A stretch of DNA of 64,000 bases, from positions 1 to 64,000 of the forward strand of contig NZ_JAIMIB010000020.1 of assembly GCF_019966515.1 (NCBI RefSeq), in the 5' to 3' direction. Positions within the stretch are counted from its first letter, which is position 1. The number at the start of each line of letters is the position of its first letter. The notes beneath the pieces are model-generated. The model was not told the DNA's origin and did not search any database. It saw nothing but the letters and a program-made list of their open reading frames with translations. Shown here piece by piece: positions 26,243-33,549 of the stretch. Both the position numbers and the translations under genes were made by a program. Origin of the DNA: Roseovarius aestuarii. Its GTDB lineage: Bacteria > Pseudomonadota > Alphaproteobacteria > Rhodobacterales > Rhodobacteraceae.

Positions 26243-27672
26243 GGCGCCAAGTACTTACGATAGGGGATGGACGAGAATTCTTGGCGCGTAGCCCCAGGTG
26301 CATCGACATAGAGCACCTCTGCCGCGATTTCACAAAATCCGGCGTAGAAATGCTGAGTGGACTTGACCACGACCGCGCGCCGCTCCGCAAGACGAATGCC
26401 AAACTGCTCAAACCCGTCAGGATGGAGAACCTGCACCCTAAGCGATGTGAGCACCAACTCGATCCCGGAGGCCGAGCGAACGAGGGCTGCCATCCCCAGC
26501 CTGCGCCGTGAGCTCGTGCCGAAAGCCTGAGTAGCCTCTTCGAGCACGCGTACAACGGTGACCTCAAGATCGATCGGATCGCCGGAGGTAGGCCCGCATT
26601 TGCCGCCGACCCTGAGCGCGAGCCGCGCACCTTCGCCGGCCTCAGCGCATAGGCGTACCGCAGTGGGGTCCCAATAGTAGCCGCTGACGATGTCGCGCAT
26701 GCCGCGCGCGATCATCGCGCGGAGGATGAAGGTGGAATCTGAAGGTGCTCCACCACCCGGATTGTCAGAGACATCCGCTAGCACGAGTGGCGCGCTGGTT
26801 GCCGCCTCCACCGCGTCAAGCGCGACCTCGATGGCGACCGGTTGCGGTAAGGTATCCTCGCGAACCTCCCAAATTCGGCGGGCGATCTGCCGAGCGACGG
26901 CTTTAGCGGAGGCTTGGTCTGAATCGGCGACTACGAGCAATTTCGCCGACGTATCAGGCACGTCGCTCCAGGGAAAGCCATGGGCAAAGGAGACGGAGAG
27001 TGTCCGGCCTCGCCCTTCTTCTGCCTGCATCGCCCGGACTATCCCCATCATCGGCTCGGTCGTCGTGTACCACATTGAGACCATTCGGCAATCGACCACC
27101 GCCATCACCGGGCGGATTTCTCGGCGAGCCGCTCGGTGGCAGAGCGTATAGACCTCCCTAGCGCGCTCTGTGACGTCGACATGAGGGTATTCCTTGTAGG
27201 TGACGATGATATCGGCGTGAACGACCATCTGCTCGGTAACACTGCAATGGAGATCGAGTAGTACGCCGATCACCGTTCCTGGGCCCACTATCGCGCGCAC
27301 TCGTTCCAGAACATCGCCTTCACAGTCGTCGCATCCATCCGCGATCATGGCGCCATGCATAAATAGCATGACCCGCTCGACAGGGCCTGCGGCACGCAGA
27401 TCAGCCAAGAGCTCGTCACGAAGTGCACGGTAGACGGGAGCGGCAGTTATGCCGCCCGGCTGCGCAAAGGCAGCGAGGCCGATACTCACCGTATCGCCCG
27501 CTGCCTCGATCATCTGGCGCCAATAGCGGAGAGGTGTCGCGAAAAGCGCCTCTTCGTCCAGCGGCGTACCGCATCGGCAGAGCATCGTCTCCTGGAATGT
27601 CTCAAGACCCGTCGGCAGCGATGAGAACGAATTTGTCTCGGTTCCGAGGCAGGCGATGAAAGTATGCGTCAT
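26185..27672 (-). CDS. M81-family metallopeptidase (MlrC-like)
   Basis: The 495-residue protein carries the M81 metal motifs LLDLHCSVT and YKEYPHVDVTERA, the opening FIACLGTETNSFS and a late DNPGGGAPSDST block. The family is named for MlrC, which finishes the breakdown of the cyclic peptide microcystin. Other members act on unknown small peptides. It is convergent with the Mur ligase and overlaps its 3' end by 58 bases, an unusually long overlap for genes on opposite strands. Next to an amidase and a Mur ligase, a role on peptidoglycan-derived or non-ribosomal peptides is plausible but unproven. Confidence 0.88.
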   Translation of the reverse strand: MTHTFIACLGTETNSFSSLPTGLETFQETMLCRCGTPLDEEALFATPLRYWRQMIEAAGDTVSIGLAAFAQPGGITAAPVYRALRDELLADLRAAGPVERVMLFMHGAMIADGCDDCEGDVLERVRAIVGPGTVIGVLLDLHCSVTEQMVVHADIIVTYKEYPHVDVTERAREVYTLCHRAARREIRPVMAVVDCRMVSMWYTTTEPMMGIVRAMQAEEGRGRTLSVSFAHGFPWSDVPDTSAKLLVVADSDQASAKAVARQIARRIWEVREDTLPQPVAIEVALDAVEAATSAPLVLADVSDNPGGGAPSDSTFILRAMIARGMRDIVSGYYWDPTAVRLCAEAGEGARLALRVGGKCGPTSGDPIDLEVTVVRVLEEATQAFGTSSRRRLGMAALVRSASGIELVLTSLRVQVLHPDGFEQFGIRLAERRAVVVKSTQHFYAGFCEIAAEVLYVDAPGATRQEFSSIPYRKYLAPYWPKITDPFSNIPTSREA

Positions 27673-27759
27673 TGGGGACAGTCCTAGTCGATGTTTGGTG
27701 AGCCGTTCCCATAGGATTATTCCGGGTCGAATGCTATTGCACGGATGGTCTTTGATCCA

Positions 27760-27915
27760 TCAGTTGCAGGCCATCGGAGCGGGCGGCTTGTAGCCCACCA
27801 GTGAGCTTTGCGGCCTTGCGGTATTGTAGCGCCAACGCCCTAACTCGTCGATGGGAAATTGCGCTTCTCAGAGTGTAGGGAACGCCTCCCCGTTCAACAG
27901 CTCGCCCCGATAAAT
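27760..27915 (-). pseudogene. IS3-family transposase OrfB, 3' remnant
   Basis: The minus strand encodes the end of an IS3-type integrase core: GELLNGEAFPTL, then EAQFPIDELGRWRYNTARPQ and SSLVGYKPPAPMACN before a stop. An internal stop separates the first two pieces. Only about 50 codons remain, just downstream of the Crp/Fnr gene. Confidence 0.75.
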
Positions 27916-27919
27916 GCAC

Positions 27920-28612
27920 CTAGTGTGAGTTTGCGAGCATACTTAATAGGTCTTGGCGTTCAATTTGGAGTGTTCTTCTTCCGGATGTAATTACTCCAGA
28001 CTTCTCAAGAGACGATAACTCGCGACTTACCGCCTCTCGATGGCTGCCAATCATTGTTGCGATATGATAGTGGGTTGGAAAATTTGATAATTTTCTCGTT
28101 TTCTTCCCGGATTCGCGTTCTCTCTGCGCTTGGATTCTGAGTATTTCCCTACAAATTCTCTGCCGAAGAGTGAGGGCATCATATTCGAAGATTCGGTTTA
28201 CCAATCTACGGTTTTTCTCAACTAACTTGTTAATCACTGTTTCAGCAACGACAGGAAACCTGACTAAAATCTCGCTAAAGTAATTTGATTTCATTTTGCC
28301 GAGGATTGCGTCGTCTTCACAAACTACGGTTGCGGAGCGTGGCAGGAGATCTACCGCGGAGAACTCGCCCAGTATACTTCCTGATGACACAGTAGTATAT
28401 GAAATCTCGCGTCCGGATTCGGAAAAATACTTCACGGCGAGCTTCCCTTCGAAAATGAAGTATACGTCGGAGCTTTTTTCTCCGGCAGAGAAAAGTAGCT
28501 CCTGACTGCAAATGCTGAGGGTTTTAGTTCTTTCCGCTATAAACGCCAAATCTGTATGCGACATTGAGGCAAACAAAGAGATTTTTTTCAGCGATTCTTT
28601 CAGGTCAACCAC
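27920..28612 (-). CDS. Crp/Fnr-family transcription regulator
   Basis: The 230-residue protein has a cyclic-nucleotide-type beta barrel (about 15-120) with a phosphate-cassette-like GEFSAVDLLPRSATV, a long dimer helix, and a C-terminal HTH (THYHIATMIGSHREAVSREL). The recognition helix keeps E-x-x-S-R, as in FNR-type DNA readers. No N-terminal cysteine cluster is present, so direct oxygen sensing through an iron-sulfur cluster is unlikely. Binding cyclic nucleotide from the nearby class III cyclase is an attractive but unproven link. Confidence 0.88.
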   Translation of the reverse strand: MVDLKESLKKISLFASMSHTDLAFIAERTKTLSICSQELLFSAGEKSSDVYFIFEGKLAVKYFSESGREISYTTVSSGSILGEFSAVDLLPRSATVVCEDDAILGKMKSNYFSEILVRFPVVAETVINKLVEKNRRLVNRIFEYDALTLRQRICREILRIQAQRERESGKKTRKLSNFPTHYHIATMIGSHREAVSRELSSLEKSGVITSGRRTLQIERQDLLSMLANSH

Positions 28613-28734
28613 CTTTGCCTCCTAGTTTTCTCCATCTGACATAGGATTCCATAACCATGCCATTATGTCATGCTCGGATAATGAAACGCGATGACATCCG
28701 CCGGTATCCGAGCACCGATGACCTTCTGTTATCG

Positions 28735-29300
28735 CCAACCGTAACGCCCCGCGCAAGCTAGCGTGACGGGCAGAGATAGATCTGACGACGTCAGACGGCC
28801 ACGGCACGTTTGAGATCTTGAGGAGAGCGAAGGCGTCGAAGCCGACCGTCTGGTGCAGTCTGGAGAGTTATCTCGACGGAGGTGCGGTTGGGCTTAAGCG
28901 CGACAAAACCCGCCCGCCCAGGTGCCGCCTTTGTGCCGGAAGCGCGGCAGTAGGTCGTCGCCAACATGGTGTGGGAGAGCCCGCCAAACGCCACCCATTG
29001 GAGTCGGCGTTCGATGGCCGAGGTCGTGAGCATCTCGCCGCCGAGCATGGGTCTCACCTTTGCGGAGGCCGGTCTCCAGTCGTATCTTATGATGGGCTTC
29101 AAGATCTCCAAAGACCCGCTGTTCGAGTGAAACGTCGCCGACTTCGTGGGGTTTTATCTCGAGCTTCCTGAGCGAGCGACAGTGCTGTGCCTATGCGAGA
29201 AGTCCCAGATCTAGACGCTCGACCGAACCCAATCGGGATCGCCTTTCAAAATGGATCGCGCCAATGGCAACTATCAGACTTGGGACACTAGTTCGACGCA
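28735..29300 (+). pseudogene. IS630-family transposase remnant with several frame changes
   Basis: Pieces in shifting plus-strand frames match an IS630 transposase in order: RAEIDLTTSDGHGTFEILRR, ASKPTVWCSLESYLDGG, GLKRDKTRPPR, NATHWSRRSMAEVV, GFKISKDPLFE, then CEKSQI-stop-TLDRTQSGSPF. At least two stops and two frameshifts are present. Similarity fades near 29300, where the palindromic regulatory block begins. Confidence 0.8.
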
Positions 29301-29304
29301 GCAA

Positions 29305-29372
29305 TGTGGGTTTTCTCACATACAATCGAAGCATTGAGGCGGAACATAAAGCCCACACCAGTGGTTGGTGTG
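29305..29372 (+). promoter_or_regulatory. Two-palindrome upstream block, copy A
   Basis: TGTGGG-TTTT-CTCACA (29305-29320) and CACACCA-N5-TGGTGTG (29354-29372) lie 104 bases before the 29477 gene. A nearly identical block with the same internal spacing is at 31070-31137. Confidence 0.6.
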
Positions 29373-29476
29373 ACTTGACCGCAAGTATGAGGAGAACGGA
29401 GGAAGTTCTTTGACGCAGAATAAACTGGTCAAGTTTTTCAATATGCGGGTCGTTGCCCGCTGAACTTAAGGAAAGG

Positions 29477-29851
29477 ATGACCAAGATGCTTATGCGAAAT
29501 TCCACTATTGCAGCTATGATGCTGACGGCCACCGGTTTCGGATCGGTCGTAAACGCTAGATCGTGGGACCCCGGCCCCTACCCAGAAGGTTTCGTTTCCG
29601 CCAATGGCAACGAGGTCTACTATGAGGTATTCGAGGGTGGGTACCTTGCCGAGATCGAGTTGGACGGGGATTGCCGTTCTGACATCGATCTCTGGATCTA
29701 TGACGACAACGGGCACTTGATCACCAAGTCGACATCCTATGACTGCTACGAGTACGTGAACTTCGTCCCCGCATGGACCGGCGAATTCAAGATCGTCGTC
29801 GAAAACCACGGCAAGCCGAACGGCTCCAGGTATTGGCTCACGACCTACTGA
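29477..29851 (+). CDS. Small secreted protein
   Basis: Starting at ATG 29477, with AAGGAAAGG just upstream, the product begins MTKMLMRNSTIAAMMLTATG. That is a signal peptide with a probable cut after VNA near residue 28. The mature 97 residues (SWDPGPYPEGFVSANGNEVY to SRYWLTTY) are beta-rich and acidic. They hold an Asp-Ile-Asp-Leu-Trp block and a FVPAWTGEFKIVVEN strand pair resembling bacterial pre-peptidase C-terminal (PPC) beta domains. Export to the periplasm or outside is likely. The start could instead be the ATG at 29486. A conserved upstream block and a strong hairpin after the stop frame the gene. Confidence 0.75.
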   Translation: MTKMLMRNSTIAAMMLTATGFGSVVNARSWDPGPYPEGFVSANGNEVYYEVFEGGYLAEIELDGDCRSDIDLWIYDDNGHLITKSTSYDCYEYVNFVPAWTGEFKIVVENHGKPNGSRYWLTTY

Positions 29852-29865
29852 TCGGGGCCAGCGCC

Positions 29866-29895
29866 GGGAGGGGGAAGCCACATCCTCCCCCTCCC
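29866..29895 (+). terminator. Strong hairpin after the small secreted-protein gene
   Basis: GGGAGGGGGA (29866-29875) pairs perfectly with TCCCCCTCCC (29886-29895) around a ten-base loop, 15 bases past the stop. No T-run follows, so it may protect the mRNA end or mark processing rather than end transcription alone. Confidence 0.5.
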
Positions 29896-30063
29896 ACGAA
29901 TGCTGTACCTACCGCGTTCTTACCATCATGCTTGCGAGCGAATTCTGACCCACCACTCGACCGGTTCGATGAGCTGGAAATCAATGCAAGCGAGGTCATG
30001 TCAGAGGAACTCGCCTCGAGGAACGTTCAACCACCCCCTACTTTGTCCGCATGGCCAAACACG

Positions 30064-30445
30064 GCCCATTCAAATTCATCAATCGAGTCCTGAAATCATC
30101 CGCTTGGCGGTGATGCTTTACGTTCTCTTCCCACTTTCGCTCAGGAACGTCGAGGACTTGCCTCATGAGCGCGGCATCGACGTCAGCCACAAAGCCGTGC
30201 GATATTGGTGGACAAGTTTGGTCCGCTGTTTGCCTCCGAAACCCGCAGAAAGCGAGTTCAACACCTGCGTGCATTCTCGAAATGGCGGTGGCACGATTAC
30301 GAGGTTTTCGTGAAGATCAACGGCGAGCGCCATTATCTCTGGCGGGTCGTGGGTCATTAAAGCGAGATTCTGGAAAGCGTTGTCACGAAACGAAAAAACA
30401 AACCGACCGCATTGAAAATACTCAGAAAAAATTTGCAACGTTACG
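30064..30445 (+). pseudogene. IS6-family transposase remnant
   Basis: The plus strand reads SPEIIRLAVMLYVLFPLSLR, NVEDLPHERGIDVSHKAVRYW, then after a frameshift KFGPLFASETRRKRVQHLRA, FSKWRWHDYEVFVKINGERH and YLWRVVGH-stop-SEILESVVTK. This is the order of an IS6/IS26-type DDE transposase. One frameshift and one stop make it inactive. It runs directly into the inverted IS1182 remnant near 30440. Confidence 0.85.
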
Positions 30446-30910
30446 GTCAACGTCTCGGGCAGATTCATGGATGGAACGCATGAGGTGCCTTGCGGGATCT
30501 CCCGGACAGAATTGCGGTTTCAAGGGACATTCGCCGCGGTCATGCTTGGCGGCGCGGTATCTGATGAAGCTGCACTTGCCGCCATTGGCTTTTCGTGGTT
30601 TGGAGAAGTTCTGGCGATAAGTCTGCAGCACCTTGCCACCTGAGCAGGTATAGCTATCGGTCGCGGGGTCATAGGCAAAGTCCTCACGTGAGAAAGTGCC
30701 GTCCGACCGTTTCGATGTGCCCCAGATCGGAATGTGTAGGGTGATGCCGCGTTCTTCGACCAGCCATCCAAGCATCTCTGCCGATCCGTAGCCCGTATCA
30801 CCGACCAGCTTGTCTGGCGTCATGCCGAAGCGGTCCGCAATCCGGCCAATCATCCGGCGTGCTGCAAAGGTCTCAGCGGTTCTGATGGGAACCCGACGGT
30901 TCGACTTCGA
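30440..30910 (-). pseudogene. IS1182-family transposase, middle part only
   Basis: The minus strand encodes VPIRTAETFAARRMIGRIAD, KLVGDTGYGSAEMLGWLVEE, FAYDPATDSYTCSGGKVLQT, then CPLKPQFCPGDPARHLMRSI, the middle and zinc-finger portion of an IS1182 transposase. Start and end are missing. It covers a region beyond the point where the IS1182 piece at 16877-17379 stops, and lies in the opposite direction. Confidence 0.85.
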
Positions 30911-31069
30911 CAAATGACCGCATTGCCCAAATCCGCGAGGTATCCTTCTAGACCGAGTTCTTTCGCTCACTCGCTCCAGTTCTGCATCCATAAGGAGACT
31001 GAACAATGAGACGAACTTTAACTAATCTATCAGGTCGTTCATCTCAGCCCCCTAAGTTCACCGCATGAG

Positions 31070-31137
31070 TGTGGGGATTCCCACATACAATCGGAGTGGC
31101 AGAGTCGAATATCAAGGCCACACCAGTTGTTGGTGTG
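31070..31137 (+). promoter_or_regulatory. Two-palindrome upstream block, copy B
   Basis: TGTGGG-GATT-CCCACA (31070-31085, perfect) and CACACCA-N5-TGGTGTG (31119-31137) repeat the arrangement of copy A with equal spacing. Intervening identities include ACATACAATCG and the trailing ACTTG-CCG. The start of the 31248 gene is 110 bases downstream. Confidence 0.6.
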
Positions 31138-31247
31138 ACTTGGCCGTGCTCTTGTCGAGATCGAAAAAGATCCTCTAGAGCAAGCAGAGGTTGGTCAGGT
31201 GCAACATCTTGCGAGCTTCATGCTCGCCGAACGTGAGGAGAAATATG

Positions 31248-31649
31248 ATGAGCACACTAGCTCAAATAGCTGAAGAACTCGCAGTTTTTGACAGCGATGA
31301 CGATACGTATGTGGAGCCTTGGGCCGCTGAAGAATTAGAGGCGTCTGAAGGTGAACTCAAGCAAATGGGCGAAGAAGCTTTTGCTTTAGCGCTTGCCGCT
31401 TACATTTCGCACAACGGCCGTTGTGGATTCGCTAACGCTGGATCCATCGCATTCGTTGTCAATCGACGTCGCGATCGTCCTGTTCGGGCTACGGTACGCG
31501 TGCGCTGGCGCCGAGGCATCAACTATGGAAGCTATGACCGGGTAAAAACTATCCCTGCTGGCAGTCGTGTCCGTCTCGGGTGTACTCGCAGCGGCTCAAT
31601 TCCTGTTACCGATTACAGTTACTCGGTAATCGGAGCCCAAGTACTGTAA
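31248..31649 (+). CDS. Small hypothetical protein with acidic leader
   Basis: AGGAG at 31236-31240 fits the ATG at 31248 best; an ATG at 31245 is also possible. The 133-residue product opens with an acidic, helical segment (MSTLAQIAEELAVFDSDDDT to about residue 45). A short hydrophobic stretch leads to a basic, beta-rich C-terminal half (NRRRDRPVRATVRVRWRRGI). The switch from strongly acidic to strongly basic is unusual. No signal peptide and no family is recognised. It shares its upstream block with the unrelated secreted protein gene at 29477, so the two are probably co-regulated. Confidence 0.65.
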   Translation: MSTLAQIAEELAVFDSDDDTYVEPWAAEELEASEGELKQMGEEAFALALAAYISHNGRCGFANAGSIAFVVNRRRDRPVRATVRVRWRRGINYGSYDRVKTIPAGSRVRLGCTRSGSIPVTDYSYSVIGAQVL

Positions 31650-31666
31650 GACTGCAACTAAGTTTG

Positions 31667-31697
31667 ACGGCCCTGCAATACCTTGCCGGGCCGTTTT
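31667..31697 (+). terminator. Rho-independent terminator
   Basis: ACGGCCC (31667-31673) pairs with GGGCCGT (31688-31694), with TTTT at 31694-31697, 17 bases after the stop of the 31248 gene. Confidence 0.65.
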
Positions 31698-31843
31698 GAC
31701 TTCGTGAGAATTAGGCTGTTTGAGCAGTCTCGTCGAAAGTTCCGATCTTCGAATTTTGGGCTGTTCACCAAATCTGTGGAACAGAGGTGGTTCGGTTTGT
31801 TTTAACAGTTCCGAGCCGTTTCTTAAGTGGATTTCCTGCTAGG

Positions 31844-32006
31844 CTACGCCGCCACCAAGATCGGTTTTGGCTTGGTCTGATATACCTGATCGGGCGTTTG
31901 CCCGTCCAGCGATGAATGTGGTCTCCTCGTATTGTAGAATGTCAGGTATCGGGCAAGGCTTTCACGGGCGGCGGACACGCTGTCGTAGGCACGCAGTGCA
32001 TCAAAG
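31844..32006 (-). pseudogene. IS3-family OrfB 3' remnant
   Basis: The minus strand reads LRAYDSVSAARESLARYLTF, YNTRRPHSSLDGQTPDQVYQ, TKPKPILVAA then stop, the last 53 codons of an IS3-type transposase. The rest is gone. It differs from the IS3 remnant at 27760. Confidence 0.8.
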
Positions 32007-32098
32007 ATGGGCAAATTCATATTCTAGAAATTTGACGGGCAACGGTCTGTCGCTTAACCATTGGGCCATAGATATAGTGTTGACAAGGGAGTTATTGG

Positions 32099-32830
32099 AT
32101 GCCTGTAGTTCAAGATATTGTTGCGAAGGAAGAAAATGACATTGCGTGGTGGCGGTCTAGAGGAGAAATAAGCGCGGCGACGTATAAGGGCTTGGATGTC
32201 CTCGTCTATCGCCCTCAAGGACGGGGCAACTACTATTATGCATCCAGAGTGCAAAAAAGTATGGTCGCGTTGCATTATACCGCAGGATATTTGAGCGGTG
32301 ATTTGGATACATTAACGACAGATAACTACCATGTGAGTGTGCCATTTGTAATTGCCCGCTCAGGTAAGATCATCCAGCTATTTAATCCAGATTATTGGTC
32401 ATACCATTTAAGTCCGCGAGCCGTCGGTGGAAACGAATTTAATTCAAAGCGGGCAGTTGCAATAGAGATATCTAGTTTAGGGCGGCTTACGAAAAGTGGT
32501 TCTTGGATGTGGAATTATGTCGGATCAAAATACTGTAAGGTAGGTGAAACCCAATATTACCATGATCTGGAGCAACCTTATCGTGGTTACCGATACTACG
32601 CGACGTTTTCTGGTGAACAATATAAGTCACTTAGCGCGCTTTTGGATGTAGTTTGTCCCGAATATGATATTCCTAGAAACTTTCTTGCTGAGCCGGATCG
32701 CTACAAGCTGTTTTCATCGTCCAGTGATGCTAGAAGTTACAAAGGGATTTGTAGCCACGTGAATTATCAGCCTTCTGGCGTAAAGGAAGATATAGGGCCA
32801 GCGTTTGAGTGGCCGAGGATTGGTGCATAG
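32099..32830 (+). CDS. N-acetylmuramoyl-L-alanine amidase (Amidase_2 family)
   Basis: AAGGGA lies about nine bases before the ATG. The 243-residue protein has no signal peptide. The first zinc histidine is in VALHYTAGYLSG (about residue 59), followed by FNPDYWSYHLSPRA and RAVAIEISSLG. The late His-x-Lys-x-Asp region is GICSHVNYQPSGVKEDIGPA. This is the phage-type order of Amidase_2 enzymes, which cut the stem peptide from peptidoglycan. Base composition is clearly more AT-rich than in the 17-28 kb block, which suggests separate acquisition. It could be a phage endolysin relic or an interbacterial toxin. Confidence 0.8.
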   Translation: MPVVQDIVAKEENDIAWWRSRGEISAATYKGLDVLVYRPQGRGNYYYASRVQKSMVALHYTAGYLSGDLDTLTTDNYHVSVPFVIARSGKIIQLFNPDYWSYHLSPRAVGGNEFNSKRAVAIEISSLGRLTKSGSWMWNYVGSKYCKVGETQYYHDLEQPYRGYRYYATFSGEQYKSLSALLDVVCPEYDIPRNFLAEPDRYKLFSSSSDARSYKGICSHVNYQPSGVKEDIGPAFEWPRIGA

Positions 32831-32994
32831 ATATACTTTCGCTGAGAAATGGTTCCACACTCAATCTCGCGTGCTGAAGCAGACATTCGTCGCCGTTCGG
32901 ATCACCAAGTCGAACTTCTTCTGGGGAACCTTCGCGGCACACTCTTTGACTGGAAAGCGACAGTGGTGCAAGGATATAAACGGCAGGTCTAATA

Positions 32995-33411
32995 CTAGCG
33001 ACCTAGCTCGAACTCATAGAAAATGCCGGGCCCTCCCCTTAACAACGCCTCTCGTGTCCAAGTCACATGATCAACAAGCACGTTATCTGCCTTACGCAGC
33101 ATCAGATCTTCTCCCTGATTACCCAGGCGCAGGGTGCCTATGTCAGCTCCCCCGATCATGTGCATCCGCCCCGGCCCCACGCGTCCCTGCAGAACCGCCT
33201 TGCGGCCGTTCTTGCTCCGCATCACCCATCCGTTCAGATTGATCTCGTCCTCCGTCCGATTCAATAGAGAGACCCATTCCTTACCCGTCTCTGGGCTTCG
33301 AGGCCGGATCATCGCGGAGAAGATCGAGATCTCACGCTTGGCCAATTGCAGCTGTCCGCTCCGCGGGCTCTCCAACCGCGTCATCACATCGCTGGAGTTA
33401 CCAATTGGCAA
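32995..33411 (-). CDS. Lamin-tail-like domain protein, possibly a 3' fragment
   Basis: The 138-residue frame contains a segment (about 45-125: EWVSLLNRTEDEINLNGWVM, GRMHMIGGADIGTLRLGNQG, DLMLRKADNVLVDHVTWTRE) with the N-L-x-G-W and G-N-x-G-D pattern of lamin-tail beta domains. Bacterial copies usually sit at the end of larger secreted nucleases or DUF2278 proteins. The sequence further upstream on this strand has stops, so this may be what remains of a larger gene. No ribosome site supports the ATG at 33411. Confidence 0.5.
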   Translation of the reverse strand: MPIGNSSDVMTRLESPRSGQLQLAKREISIFSAMIRPRSPETGKEWVSLLNRTEDEINLNGWVMRSKNGRKAVLQGRVGPGRMHMIGGADIGTLRLGNQGEDLMLRKADNVLVDHVTWTREALLRGGPGIFYEFELGR

Positions 33412-33549
33412 AACTTCAGGCGGGCGCGGTCAGCAGGTCAAAATGCTTATCGCCGCCGAGTAAACCATGTTTCGCCTGACGCAATTCACGGCTGTGCAAT
33501 CTAAAAAATCTGGCTTAGCACAAATGTGTTCCGGAAATTGGGAGAGCCT

